Made by a program: the position numbers and the translations under genes. 64,000 bases of DNA from Scatophagus argus (lineage: Eukaryota > Chordata > Actinopteri > Scatophagidae), in contig NC_058497.1 in assembly GCF_020382885.2 (NCBI RefSeq), positions 16,360,330-16,424,329 on the forward strand, given 5' to 3'. Below are positions 38,701 through 62,118 of this stretch, piece after piece. The notes beneath the pieces are model-generated. The model was not told the DNA's origin and ran no database searches. It saw only the letters and a list, made by a program, of their open reading frames with translations. Each line of letters opens with the position of its first letter. Position 1 is the first letter of the stretch.

Positions 38701-41700
38701 TACAACCTGTTTTTGTCATCCTGATTCACAATTTCTCCTGTTTCAACATCCTGTCACTCCTCCCTTCCTCTCTTAAGACTTGCTTAATGCTTAATATCGT
38801 CCTTGCTGTCATCAAGCGGATCCACACACGTGCCAAACTAAAGCTGTCGTTCTTTTCTTCCTTTCAATTATCCACCTGTTTGAACTGGCCTCCCTTTCCT
38901 TCTATTCCCTCACGTCGAGTCATGCCTCTTCTCTTCATAGAGCTACAAACCTCCAAATAATGAGGTGTCTTGTCTTTCTCTTCCATCAAACCTTTGTATT
39001 TCTCTCTCTCTCTTTCTCATCCCCTAATCCCCACAGGGCCTATCCTGAGCCCCAAGCTGAGCCAATCTGCTACCAGATTCAAGATCGACTGGCAATATGG
39101 GGGTAGGGACAACAAGCTTTCCCATACCCTCAAAGTACTCCCCTTTTGTCTGCATGACAAATTCCTCAGTACTTTGTAACCTACAGGGGTGTGTGTGTGT
39201 ACGCGTGCGCGTGTGTGTAAGACGTCAGGGCAGAACCTGTCAGACAACTATCATCAGCTCCAGGAGTGACTGCATATGCATACACTACACTGTGTTCCCA
39301 GGTACATTCAGAGAGCTCTTTTCTACATACTAGTCTATATATAAAACCACATCCCTTTCCCCTGAACTCAAGTCTTCAGTGTTAAAGCAGCTCAGCTGTG
39401 GTGGACCACTGAACTTTCAGCTTGAAAATATCACTGAAAAACTATCTTGAGAAAAGAGACTTCACATAAAAAAAAATACTGAGAGGACTGAATATTATAG
39501 AGCCATTTATCTTCTCTACTTTGTCTGTGGTTCTTCTCTGTATAATAAACGTAACGTTCCATAGATATTTGAGATATTAGCTGGCTGAGTGTTCCATACA
39601 TACGGCTGATTATAAATACACTGGAAAGGTGCATGAAACAGCAAAGACTCTTTTTCTGTCTTTCTTTTTTTTTTTGTAGCATAGATTTTGTGTCTAAGTG
39701 CTGTGGGAGTGATGATGAGTGGGTCTTTGTACGTCGAGTACTATGGAAAACAACTCTGCAGTTGTGGCTCATGTGAATAAGCATGCATAAATAAGAAGAA
39801 TCATCACGTGTAGGCTAAGTCTTTTCAGTTTCAGTGTCTGTCTGGACTCGATGTTTTGTCAGCTTACGCTCATTTTCCTCTTGTTTCCTGTTCCACTGTA
39901 TGTCTCATGGTGTTTCGGGGCAAATTGTTAAGCTTTTTGTTCAAACGTGAGGGAGGGGTCATATGCGAGGGAAGTTATCTGACAGAAATTATAATATGAA
40001 TACGCACATTGCTGTCTGTAGACATTTGTAGGAATTTTCATTCAGCATTCAAATTTCGGCAACAGAGTAGATACTGTCTGAGCGTGAAAAAGAGAACAAG
40101 ACAAGGAGAAAAAAAAAAGTGCCATATATGGCAAAGAAGTCGCCTAGCAACCGGCTCTGCCTTCAGCCCAATTTTCCATGACACACACACTGAGCTCTGA
40201 ACGCAAGACGGCATCGCTGCATGTGTGTGTTAGTGTGTCTCTCTCCAAGTTTGCATGTTTGAGCATGTATGTGCCCACGTCACCGCGTACAAATTGTACC
40301 TGGTCTGACAGGGAGCTGACGGCCAGAGCTTTTTTAAGCCAACAACAACAACCACACACACACAGTCTTATTAATAGCAAAGCTTTTACTGAACGACGAG
40401 AGGACAGAACCTGTCCATTATACCCGGCTCTTATCACAAACCACAGGCCAGCGTCATCCTGTTTGTTACAACAGCACAAGTGCAACTCCTCAGGTTGCTC
40501 ACTTCCTGGCTCTCAGTGTAACAACCAGGAAATTACAATGTCCACTGACCTGGTGATTCAAATGATCATTACCGTAAGTGGTTGCCAATCAATGTGTTTG
40601 CCACGTGGGGAAAGGTGATCCAGCACACTGACCACGAAGAGACAAGAAGAATGTCACAATGGGAGTTTGATTATTCTTCTTTTTTTTGTCTGTTGGCATT
40701 TAAGTAACTTAAATGAGAGAAACGTACATAGAAGTTGATAAACTCATCCCCATTCAAAACCATTAACACCTTCTTTCTCTGTTTTTCTAACAACGGAAGC
40801 TGAATCTCTGTGTGTTTTAGACTGCTGGAAGGACAAAATAAGACAGGTGAAGATGTTGGTGTAGGCTCTGGGAAACAAAAAATTGAGGTTTTTCATTATT
40901 TTCTGGTATTTTATAGTCACCAACTAAATATAAAGATTTGGGTTTGATTCGTGTTCATTTACGTTTCATCTACACCGCTTAAGAAAACACTTATCATGAA
41001 GTTGTGTGTATATGTTGTGGTTATTGTTATATTTATCTTTTGCCTGCCTTTTCCTGTTATGATCTGATATGTTTCATCATTGTTTCAATTGTAAATTTAA
41101 CATCTGGCCACAGGTCAACAACTGCAAATTGGCCATTTGAGAATCAGTGTCACATTTACATTGATAATGGTCCAAGTGAATCATTAATTAACTATTAAGT
41201 TGATTTGATAGTTAAAACTGGGACTCCAGATGATCCAAACTGCTAACTGTGATATCAGACTGGAGTTCAAAAAAGTGGAAAAATACACAGAGGCAGGATT
41301 GTTGAAAACACACAACTTCTGCCAGGTTTCTAAGTTTATGAACAGTATGCTGACAGAGCTATCTTCCAACATGTCAGGTGACGTGGCCTGAACAAAAAAA
41401 AAAACAACAAAAAACTGGATGTGCAGTATTCACACGCTGCCGAGAAGAAAAGCAGAGATACTGGAAGGCCGTCTATAGTGGAGACATCCTGTTTTCAGGA
41501 CTGGTCTCATTCCAAGTATTTGTAGTCAACAGCGCATCAAAGGCTCCTGACTCAGGGGGGAGACGTCACGACTTCCTACTTGGAAACTTTAAACTGCATC
41601 TCATGTCTGGAGGAGAGGAAACCTGTAAGCCTCAGGAGCAGTAAACCAACTTCTAAATTACTCAGATAGCATCTGTGAAGTCTATTTGTATATTAACTTT

Positions 41701-43734
41701 ACAGCGCCGGAGTGGCAACTGACTTGGGATGACAAATAATTCAAACATGAATTCCATGTTTAAATGGTCCTGCAGCTGAGCTTGTCAAAGCCATGTGAGC
41801 ATGAGTCATGGGAGCAAAGGGACACAGAAGTGGGGGCTTGAGATAAGAACCAGTTTCCTCTTTGATTGATTTAAATTTGTTATTGTCATGCTATATTACC
41901 AGGGTGATGCGAGTCCAACCTTGGAACCACACATTTGACGTATGATTTTTGTAATTCAAAACAAACTGAGATCCACCAAAACCACATGAACCACATGCTG
42001 TGTAGCAAACCTGCTGATACACTTACAATAGCGATTCGAGGACAGTCACATCCTCTGAATTTATTATCTTAAAATATCAGTAAGGCATTGTCTGAACGCC
42101 CCCATGCAGCCTGCACCAACTAACAGCGACTGATGTGACCGTCACTGTGCACAACAGCTTCACATCAGTTAATATGGAAATACATGCTCAAAGTGCCTTT
42201 GGCAAAAGCCTCTACAGGATATATGACTGCTGACCAGCATGTGTCCTGCAAGCAGTGTGTGTATGGATCCATACATGTCCCTTTACTTTTCTCCCACCAT
42301 TTCATTAGCAGCTGTGCAGTAATTTTGCATCTGACACCATGGGTTGTTCACTTGAGGAATGTCCCTTGACTACATACTGTATATGTCTGCCATAACAGGC
42401 CAGTTGTGCAATATTTGCAATTTTTCTGGGAGCGAAAGCAGTAAGACTTGTTTAGGATTTTGTGCAGAGTGCAGCTGACAGTTCAGAAACATAACTGAAA
42501 CTGATCGCATACAATTTCAATCGACATTTTGTAGTGTGAAAAACACTTGGGAAAAGACACTCACCCCTGTCCCATCGTCCGGGCTACACAGAGACCGGGC
42601 CGGAGACAGACTGGACTCGATGTCGCTCCCTGTGAAGTCGTCCTCGGACTCCTCGAAGGACGAGGCGGAGGACAGGCCGATGGAGGATGAGTTGGACAGC
42701 TTCCTCGGCGAGCGCATCAGTGCAGGGGACCCTCCACAGCCGCTGTCCGAACAGGGAGACTCGTCTTCTGGGTGAGGGTCCAGACAGGAGCCGGTGCTGA
42801 GCTCCGTTTGGGGGCTCAACGAGGCCGACGTCCCCTGTGAGCGGGTCGGACTGGGGTCTCTAGTTATGATGAGTTTCGGTATAGTTCCTGGGTAACTTTG
42901 GCCTCCCGTGGGACCACGGGGGGCCTGATCGGAGTCCTTTCGGGTCTCCGTTTTAACCAGACAACAGTTATTTTGGTCACCGGCCGCTTTGGGCGTACAG
43001 GAAACAGTACAGTCGCTTTTTGTCATTGCAGCTTCAACGTTATCGTCCGGTATCGACAGTCCACTATCCAGAGGTGGGTCCGTGAGCGAGCCAGACAAAG
43101 TCCGCTCACGGTCCGGGTCAGAGGTGAACCGCGGGGCTGAACTCAAATTAGCCCCCGTTAATTCTCTGACCTGGGACACAACGTGATCCTGGTTGTTTCC
43201 CCCCAGTGGCTGATCTTCCATGGCCCTCGTCGGGGGGTCCGAGGCATTGTCCTCTTGCTCGGGTTTCGGCTGCTCGCAGCCCTCAACGCTGACTTCACCG
43301 GTCCGCGTTTCCAAACCTGACGCATCTGACGGTCCAGTCGTTGTCTCTGGGTTCACTGCGTGCTGAAGAACATTTCTACTATCTTCTAGGCCTGATGGTT
43401 TCCCAAAACAACCCGGGGATGCTCGATGTTCCCCAACCGCCGTCTCAACCTCGTCCCTCGGCAACTTTCCCACTCTGTGATCGCGGCGCGTTGCTGGATC
43501 TCCGGCTCGGTTTCCGCAACCTAAATCCGCTTCTGTTTCACTCGAGTCTCGCTTTCTCCTTCCCAAACACGACAGCACTTTATTTCTCATCGGATTCCTG
43601 TTTAATTGGTCACCCCGTCGCTTCTCACCGACGCTAAATGTGCGGATACGGAGCCGCTGGGCTGTCTCGCCTTTCCATTTCCCTCTGCCTGAGGCGGCGG
43701 TGGTGTGCGACAGATCCGAGCGACTTTGGCCCAT
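31059..43734 (-). CDS. itpkc: Inositol-trisphosphate 3-kinase C
   Basis: Seven coding exons: 42565-43734, 33675-33774, 33372-33585, 32335-32539, 31656-31757, 31420-31491 and 31059-31268. They give 2073 nt, or 690 residues (human 683). The enzyme phosphorylates Ins(1,4,5)P3 to Ins(1,3,4,5)P4 and so tunes calcium signalling. The large first exon (residues 1-390) is Ser/Pro/acidic low-complexity sequence, as in mammalian ITPKC. The kinase core starts at [23 protein letters not shown], near the calmodulin-binding segment of the family. It contains LAGHAGNF, the inositol-polyphosphate-kinase signature [17 protein letters not shown] (about 485-501), [33 protein letters not shown] and WMIDFGKT, with metal-binding Asp643. 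It ends [20 protein letters not shown]. The core resembles ITPKC more than ITPKA or ITPKB, and the gene neighbourhood agrees. Confidence 0.96.
32701..32739. repeat. (T)39 homopolymer in itpkc intron 3
   Basis: Uninterrupted T run on the plus strand, which is poly(A) on the itpkc transcript strand. It could be the tail of an old retroposon, but no recognisable body precedes it. Confidence 0.9.
33775..42564 (-). other. itpkc: Intron 1 of itpkc
   Basis: This 8.8-kb intron runs from a GTGAGT donor at 42559-42564 to a pyrimidine-rich TTCCAG acceptor at 33775. It holds CA tracts (34744-34769), a CAT repeat (about 38210-38228) and AT-rich unique sequence. Two same-strand open frames (36356-36553 and 38296-38517) look somewhat coding-like but are not compatible in phase with the flanking exons; see findings. 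Confidence 0.8.
34744..34769. repeat. (AC)n microsatellite in itpkc intron 1
   Basis: Perfect CA/AC run of about 26 bases. Confidence 0.9.
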
Positions 43735-43921
43735 CCCGCATTCCGTAGTAGTAGCAGGCCCAACAGTGACCCTGACACACCCTCAGTGGTTAATTTTTGA
43801 GTAGTTCAAAACACGTAGACAGTGACTCCTACCATGTACAGTCAGCCATTAATCACACAATCCATTCATAAAGCCTGGGAAATCTTAAATTGCTCCGTGC
43901 AATCTTTTTCCGTACCGGAAT
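42559..43921 (-). other. itpkc: First coding exon of itpkc with its 5' UTR boundary
   Basis: Upstream of the ATG at 43734 the mRNA strand has a textbook acceptor (T/C tract then CTCACAG) ending at 43922. The coding exon may therefore be exon 2, with about 187 bases of 5' UTR. A possible upstream non-coding exon ends at a GTGAGT donor near 45627 (sequence ending GATCTGACTG). Both are inferences from splice-site quality. Confidence 0.4.
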
Positions 43922-46741
43922 CTGTGAGGAAAAAAGAAAACAAACGGGTGATGAATAATTCAGTAAACACATTAACCGCGTGAATAGCACTCTACCTATA
44001 ACAAAACACTCCCTTTATCTTCAAGTGCATTAATCAGAGTTATAATGTAATCATCAGCATCACACATTAAGTACATATTCTCAATAGGCACAAACACACT
44101 GACTGTCAACAGTGTCTCACCCAAGAAAGGCAAAGAATCTTTGATTTATCAGCACTGAAATTCAGATCTTGTTCTCTGAGGGAGGCCACAGGGCAAAGAA
44201 ACTGAGAAGGGAAAAGTCAAACTGATCACCAACACTCAGAGTATATTCAAAGGAAAATATGACAGAATGAGCGATTTAAATATTACAGTAAGTGCACAGA
44301 AATTCAAAGTATTAAAAGTGCATTCGGGGAGTTTCACAACCGCTTTCACCAGAGTTAGCTGGTGTAATACTGCCCTCCTGTGACTGGACACTGGGCCTAT
44401 TGTTCAAGAAAGCTGCTTATATCAGCAGCATTCTCATTTAGACCATGTGTTCTTGAGTCAAGTGTATTGTTTCATAAAACATACCAGAACATATCGTAGG
44501 CTAATATATAAAACAGAAGCCGTACTGCTCTGTTAAAACGAGGCATTAACGGCGTCCTAGTTAAACGACAAAAGACACGGTGACTAACACAAAACACACA
44601 CCAGCCAATTCCTTGTTTCACAACAACTGTAAGCAATTAAGTGATTAACCGTTTGGCCAAGAAGATGAACATGAATAGAAACAAATGACACAGCACAGGT
44701 TCATGTCCTCAAGTTGCTTGTTCTCTCTGACCCACAGTCCAAAACCACAATATATCTAACGTACAAACATGTAATGTGAACACAGACAAACTAATAAATC
44801 GACTTATCATTTCAGCACAATACCAGCACATACCGGTACATCCAGGTATGTCAAAATACAACAAATACAAACAATGTGTGAAAACACTAGAAACATTCAC
44901 AGCATTTTATTTCAGCCATACTGAGCTGCTGAATGTCATTCACTGTCATTTACTGTGGCAGCACTGTAGTCACCCTTCTGTCATAGAGGAATGCTCACAA
45001 AAAGGAAATGAGACAGGAAGGATTACAATGGAAAGAACAGCTCATAGTAAACCACACGCATTATTCAAGTACACTCTTGTGGCATCAAAATCATAATTAA
45101 TAATATGTTATGACTCACACCGTGAGTGAATGACTGAAAATCTTGTGCCATCCTGGCCTAAATATTATTCTTTTAAACACACAGACACCCATGCATGCAC
45201 AGCCAGACTGTGACACTGTGAGATGATGGTAATCCCTAGATAATATCCAATAATGATCTATGAATGAATGAAACTGACACACTCCCATCTAAATGTGTAA
45301 TCATGAATACACACTATGTCACCACAGTGGAAAACACTTCAGAAAAAGAAAGAAGAACAATCACTCTGCATTAGGGATAGTATTCAGTTATCAATGAGCG
45401 ATTTCTTCTATGTAACAATTTGAGGACAGAATTAGTTCAATTTAAATGTATAAATTTGCTGACATTTAATGCCTCGTTTAAATCTGACGGAGTGCCACAT
45501 AGTCTGCTACGTCTCTGTATTACTGATTTGGGAGGGAAAAAAAAGCTATAAAGTTTGATCTTTAACTCACTGTGACTTTAGAGCTAAAACGACACTACAC
45601 ATTGGAAAGCTGTTAGCGAAAACTCACCAGTCAGATCCTGCGTTACTCCTCTGGTGTGTGTGTGTGTGAAGCAGCTGTTACAGGGTGACAGTGATGTGGA
45701 GGTTTATAACTTACAGCAGGATGTGAAGGGGATGTGCCTGCGGCTTATCTGTTTGGCTACCAGTGAGTGCAGAGCTGTTGGGTGTAGTTTAGTATCAGCA
45801 TATGGTTGAAGTAAAAGAGGAAACCCTTGTCAAAACAGAAGCAGGTCTTGTTACAGTGACATATGCGTCGGCAAAGCTAACTTAGCAAGCTGTTAAAGTG
45901 ACTCGAGTTAGCTAAACCCAGATTTAAGGAGCTCTGTTACTGTTACATCGCGAGTATGTAATTAAAATACAATATGTAAGAAATAACCAAACAGTTAACA
46001 AGTGACAAAAATTTTCAGACCCAAATTACACGGCTTAGTTTTAAACTACGCCGAACAAAATGTTGGTAACAGACCGCCCGCTGCATGGGAATCAAGCCAT
46101 ACTAGAGTAAAGGTGATTTAAAAATGCTACCTTCAAATGCTCCCTGAAATTTTGATCCACAGCCGCTCAAGGTTGGTTTCCCTCATAAACTGCATATCAA
46201 ATAGCTGAATCACTGTGACGTCCAGTATTTAGTAAGCAACCTAAGGTATAGGTATTAAAAAATATACATACAGTGTAAGAAAGGTATGGTATGGTAAACA
46301 AATAAAACACTGCTATAACAGACAAAATGATGACATTCAATTGTAATTAGGTTTTTCCATATATTCTGACTTCATTCATGTCATTTTCAATTCCATCTTG
46401 TCTTATTTACTTGATAAAAAGGATTCGGCCTCCACATTTAATTGTTCAAAAGATGCACTTTAACATGCTGGTGGCTTCAAGATATTTAGAGTTCCCTCAC
46501 AGCATTTGAAAGCAGCGTAAGCCTTTTTCTCCATACGCATTTACGTTCACGTATTTGTAGCCACCGCTTGGAATTTGTGCAAAAATATGTTTGACTTTTC
46601 AATTGACTTTTCAACAATTCTTTTGACTCTTTAAACTGAATATATATATATATACATATATCGCTCACAAATCAAACATTATACAGTGCATCTTTTTATA
46701 TTGACATTGTTTTCTTTTAATACACGCAAACAGCAATAGTT
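43922..46741. other. Intergenic region between itpkc (minus) and gfm1 (plus)
   Basis: No coding exon was recognised. The sequence is mostly AT-rich and unique. A possible itpkc leader exon is at about 45627-45700. Just before gfm1 there is an AT-rich stretch with a short (TA)n run at about 46640-46652. Confidence 0.6.
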
Positions 46742-46879
46742 TTGGCACTTTCGGGTTTCCGTAGTTGCGGAAGTCGATGCGGAACATTCGTCAGGGTCCG
46801 GCGTGACATTCAGCGGTTTGTCAGAGTCGGGGGTTGTGTAAAGAGGAGTACGACCACTCTGGGCCTGACCGTCGTCAAA
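46742..46879 (+). promoter_or_regulatory. gfm1: gfm1 core promoter / 5' UTR
   Basis: A short GC-rich block carries two GCGGAA cores (about 46766 and 46779), resembling ETS/GABP (NRF-2) sites that are common at nuclear genes for mitochondrial proteins. No TATA box was seen. The open frame continues upstream of the chosen ATG, but without an in-frame ATG. Confidence 0.45.
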
Positions 46880-57151
<10,272 letters not shown>

Positions 57152-57822
57152 AACGTGTCTACCCAGCTGCATACTGTTGAACTTTGACATAACCACCGTC
57201 CCTCACCTTTCTGCCCGTCATCAATCCTGACTTAACAATAAGTCTTTAATATGTGGAGCCATGCAAAACTTTGAAACTTTACTTTTATTTTGGAGTTCAA
57301 GTTATTTTTTTCTCCTTAATGTCTGACCCTTGTAGGAAACATATTTATTACCTTTAATTTAGCACCATTTGACCTTTTTGGTGGTTGGTAAGGAAAGCTT
57401 TGACTTTGTACTATGTACAGAATGGTCTTGATGTAATAACAATTGCAACAAAGATATATATCTGTCTTTTAAAGCGTAGCTCTTTCTTTTTGCGGGTCAT
57501 TTGTGTCTCACCAACCTCTTATGAACACGCAATTCGTGGAAACCCACGTTTCTCTTGGGCATTTTGTGCAGGTATTTCACATGAGCAATGCATCTGCAGA
57601 ACAAATGAAAGCCAAAACCAAGGAAACACAATCGCACACCAAAGCCATTTGATCTAGTGCTTTTCTCACCTGTCCAAAGACCTTCGTTTGCTCCACCGTC
57701 TCTGGGACGCTGTTGGGATGAGCCGACAAGGCCGCCGGGTCAGCCTCAGGTCGGATCGTCACACTGGGGCTCCCAGTTACCCCAGTTAACACAGCCAGAA
57801 CAACGATGGTCCTCAGACTCAT

Positions 57823-59412
57823 TATAGCATGCAGTAAAAGACCGAAGCCAGAGAGGAGAAGATGACCACTCCTGTGAAAGAGTGCAGGCGAGCAAACGAC
57901 CCTCCTGTTATGTAACAGAGGAGGGAGGGAGGGAGGATCAGAAAGAAGAGACTGTCCAGATTCTTCCTGTTTATTTTTTTTGTCCTCTTAACTAAACGAA
58001 CTGCTCCACTTTATCCGGCTCTGTTCTTCGTATGCTCTCATGCAACTCACTTTAGCTGTCAGCCCCCAAATGTTTCAGCACCCTCACCAGAAGAGCTGAG
58101 TAGCTCAGGAACAGTTATCCCATTAGAGCTGCCACTCGTGAAGCAGCTGTGATTAATCCGTGAGCTTGATAGGTTGCAGCCTCGCATGCTGGAATAAATG
58201 ACGGGGAGCAGGAACAAATTAACCGTGTCCTGGAAATTTAATCTACACAGGAAGATTATAAAGGAGAGCAATGCATCATAAGGAGGGCAGCCTTAAAAGC
58301 AGGGTCATCACAATCAGAATATTCTCACAGGAAATACCACCACTTTGTCAGCGTCTGCTTTGTGAAATAATTTCTGAGCTCGTGGACCACAGAAACACTG
58401 ATAAACTGAAAGTTTATTCTGCTTTGTCATCAACATTAGTTTCTGTGTTTGGCTCCTGAAAAAGCTTGGAACAGATTTTGTGAAAGATATATTTTGTAAA
58501 AGAGGAGAATTACATGTAGAAAGGTTTTCACTGAGATTTCAAGTTCATTCATGACCTGGAAACAGTAATTTTGACGAGTGGTTTCTAATTTGTCAGCTAT
58601 CATTCTCCTTTCTTTGGTTTGGTTTTCTTGAGGAAGGAGAAAGGACTGATGATTAAATAAATCCCTTTTATTTCATTTAAATTTAAGTTAATGTATGGGA
58701 TATACATATAATGTTTTACTTTACTTTTATAAATTTCTATCACATAATATAGATTTTTAGTTAGATGCTGATTATTGTTTTCCTCATCAAAATACTCTCA
58801 GCAGACGAGAAAGCTGAAATGTCAGGAAAACTTTAATGATGCGTAATTTGTCCTACAAAATCAAAGCCGACAAATGATCAACATTTAAACAGAAACTTAA
58901 CAAACTGAACTGAAAGGGCTTTCATCAATATTGAGTCATTATGTGTGGTGACACAAAAAAATGGCATTACCTTTGAGAATAATCACTCTTGTCGGCACAG
59001 TATACAACATTGTGCAATAAATGACAGACTTGCACCCAGTGGTCACATTATTAAGTACACCTGTGCAATCAAATGCAGTCCAATACAACAGTTCTGTCAC
59101 AAATTCTACCTTTACATAGCAGAAGGTGAGCTAAGAGGGGTGGTTCTAATTTCATCCATTTGCATTTAGAAACATGAATTTAATGCAGTCCGGTGCAACA
59201 CCACCTTTAACTATGACCTCTATGCTAAAACTTATAGGTGAATTAACTCCTCCATGACAGTGTCAACAGAAACTGAACATTAAAAGAATCATAAAACTAG
59301 AAAAAGTAGATTATGCAGGTGTACCTAATAAATTGGTCGTTAAGTGTATGTAGAAAACAACTGATTTAGTGACAATTTTACTCTTTACAAAAAGCTTACA
59401 CACAAACTACAT
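57823..59412. other. Intergenic region: latexin/RARRES1-like promoter and neu4 3' UTR/downstream
   Basis: The first few hundred bases (57823-57960) should hold the latexin/RARRES1-like promoter; a GAGGGAGG repeat tract is visible at about 57918-57938. The remainder is AT-rich. It contains a small inverted-repeat element at about 59036-59350 that would fall in the neu4 3' UTR. No coding exon was recognised. Confidence 0.55.
59036..59350. mobile_element. Small inverted-repeat transposon (MITE-like)
   Basis: The left end CACATTATTAAGTACACCTG and the right end CAGGTGTACCTAATAAATTG form imperfect terminal inverted repeats flanking about 315 bases with no coding capacity. The ACTTTATTAGGTACACCT-type terminus recurs widely in fish genomes. 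It lies just downstream of the sialidase stop codon. Confidence 0.65.
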
Positions 59413-62118
59413 TTAAGACACAGAGCACATCTCAGTCAATTTGCTCTTCTTTCTCTTCTTCACCCGATGGAAAACTGGCTGACTCTGAGCATCACGTCTC
59501 TGACTTGTCTCAGAGACTTGATTATGCTGTCTTTTCTGTCCATCGCTGTTGTTTCCCAGCTCCACGTTTCGGGGCAGATTATCTATAAGCTCGTAGAGGG
59601 TGAAGATGCAGAAGCAGATCTCGTCGTAGGCTGTTCTGGTGCCGCACTCAAATAGGCAGGCGAAGGCCACAGCGGGCGGAGCACCAGGTGACGGTGGCAG
59701 CTCCAGATGGGCGAGGTCAGAGTATGCGCTGGGGCCCTCATAGATCACCCAGGGGCCGCGCCAACTGTCTGGATCACGAGGAAATAGGCTGAGGAACACT
59801 CCCAGATCTTTGCGTGCGGTGGTCCATGTTGGGTGGGAGTATACTACCCAGGTGGGGGTGAGGAAGTCTGGGGAGCCACTACGGTCGGGGCTATTCGTGG
59901 TGATGTTTGGAGATGGAGAGTTGGTATGATTTGAAGAGGTCATGCATGACGTCCAATGCCTGCAGCGAGGTATAGGCTGATGTAGCTGATGGTGAAGAGA
60001 GTGACATGAATGTAGCGGGGCAGGAAATCCCACAGTGCTTCCATGACAGCCATTTCGAGGCTCCACCAGCGGCTGCACCAGCTGCCCCGCCTGAAACACA
60101 GCTCCATCATCAAAACTGAGGGCCTGCACCCTGTATCCGAGAGGGCTGCGAGCATTACAGTACAACACATTAGTCCCATCCTCTTCATCCACCGACACCA
60201 TCTGACACTCCACACTCTCTGGGCCTGGCACCGCTTCCCCGAAACGCCAGGTTCGTCCGTGGGTGTCACTGTGAAAGCAGAAGGCGTGGGGAATGGTCTG
60301 GCAGAGTTTTCCAAAGCACTCCTTGTACTCGATGTGGTAAGCATAGGCAGGGATCAGCAGACGACCGGACTTGAGCTGGATGCCGTGGCCTGGGCCGACA
60401 GCAAAGGTGGCCCATTCTGGGAGGACAGAGGAGGAAATAAACGATAAACATGAATCAAACAGATAAACTAAATAGTAAAATGGCATCAACTGAACACTCT
60501 TTTTGGTCACTGTAGTCGTTTCTCCGCTGCATGAAAGAGATCCTCTGGCAATTCTGCTTAGTACGAGAGCCATATAGTCATCTTTCTGTGCCTATGTTTT
60601 ATGATTTGTTTCTGTTGTTTCTTGATGAGCTGTGGTGGAGGGGTGTAGCTAAAAAGGGGGATTTGGGTGGAGTATCCATAAATGTATTCTTATGAATAAA
60701 GAATTTGGCTTAAATGACAAGTATACGTGTAAATAAAACTGTTCTGAGCACAGTTTGTATGAAGATGTGTCTCAGTATTTTCCTCCACTGAAGCCTATTC
60801 TGAATGAGGTTGACTGGTGGCAAGAGACAATTAGGCTGCAAATCATACCTTATATATTGTTATTCCCTTTATTATTCATTTGTTTAAATTTATTCCTTGA
60901 TTTCTACTGCAGATTCCCCCTTGGCATGTTTTAACACTGGCTTGCATGACTTTTGCACTGTGATGTTTATATTGTCAACTAAAATCAGACTTCAGCTTCA
61001 GGACCAAATGACATAGATCTCTATGAGTGCCTAATTTAGGGAAAGATGAAGGGTTTTATTCCAGCAATTTTGGATATAAAACATACAGGTATCATATTGT
61101 ATATAAGTACCTTTAAAAGGCATTTTTTATGGGCTGTAATGATGTGTGCTGGAGCAGTGGTTCCCAGCTTTGCTTGTGTACCATAATACAAAACCGCACA
61201 TACTGATGACCGCTCGTCACAGGATGCCGAAGTGTGACTCTCTGTTTCTCACTTTCATTTTAATAATTTTAGAGGCCTGAAGTCAACAAACTTTCGGTAT
61301 TGAACACATAAATAGCAAATATGGGAGCAATAAGAATCAGAATAACACAGTGGAAGGCAGTTTCTCTCTGACCTTTGATTGTATCTCCTATGACCTTCTT
61401 GGTCAGGTCGGTGACAGGACTCCAGGTGTCTCCGTCGTCAGTGCTGCAGATGTAGCAGAGACGGGTCACATTCTTCCCCGTCAACAGCTGGTAGGACTCT
61501 GAGGTGTGGCCGAGAACAGCGATGAAGAACAGGAAGAGAGTACCTGTGAACTCATCGTACACCGGACACGGGTTCATGGATCGGTGGCCTGGCAGGAAGG
61601 CAGTGCCCAGCACCCGCATGTCCTCCCACTGCAGCGATAAAAGGAAGTATATTAGAGGGGAAGAGTCTGTAAGGTAACTAAAAATACTATCTAAACCGAT
61701 GTAATACAATGCCTGAGAAACAATGTGGTTCAAGAACAAGACAAGTAAAGGTGCATTTAACATTTAAATTAAAGGGAAGGTTCACATATTTTCTCACCAA
61801 TCTCATCCAAACCTCCATTTTTTCCCCCCGTTTCCCCTGTTTTTTCTCCTCTAACTACACCAAATATAGGTAGATGTATATAATGGAGTAACTAACACCA
61901 ACCTCAACATAGTTCCTGTAGAAAGTGCCCTTCCTCATGACCAGCAGGTGAGCCTGAGAGTCCGATGGGCTGAGTCTCTCCTCACAGAAGGCCAAGAGGG
62001 ATCTGGACCGGGACAAGTAGAGAAGCGCTGGGACTCTGTACGTCACCCCGTTGGGCTCCTTGTGGAAAAGCACCGTCCTCGCTGGGAAATAGGGCGACCT
62101 CATGGCTCTCTGCTGCAT
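59413..62118 (-). CDS. neu4: Sialidase (neuraminidase) of the NEU3/NEU4 group, probably neu4
   Basis: Three coding exons: 61903-62118, 61373-61628 and 59413-60416, giving 1476 nt or 491 residues. A second ATG at 62103 in better context would give 486 and aligns its N-terminus with human NEU4 (484-496 residues). It is an exo-alpha-sialidase (GH33) that removes sialic acid from gangliosides and glycoproteins at membranes. Visible signatures are TYRVP (the F/YRIP motif), RSMNPCPVYDEF, WATFAVGPGHGIQL, two Asp boxes (STDDGDTW, SDTHGRTW) and a degenerate third (SFDDGAVF), plus GPSAYSDLA with the likely nucleophilic Tyr. Segments such as KECFGKLCQTIPH and YCNARSPLGYRVQALS resemble NEU4 more than NEU3. 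A Ser/Thr/Asn-rich insert sits at the position of the NEU4 Pro-rich loop, and the C-terminus is Lys/Arg-rich. If the inferred leader exon is used, an in-frame TAA forms across its junction and excludes an upstream start. Confidence 0.88.

Noticed and set aside
42536-43637. Plus-strand frames opposite the first itpkc exon
   Set aside because: They are antisense shadows of a long GC-rich coding exon and carry no conserved features.
46742-46879. Upstream extension of the gfm1 frame
   Set aside because: It has no in-frame ATG. The ATG at 46880 gives a normal mitochondrial targeting sequence.
59940-60447. 134-codon frames on either strand over the last sialidase exon
   Set aside because: They are out-of-frame shadows of the sialidase coding sequence.
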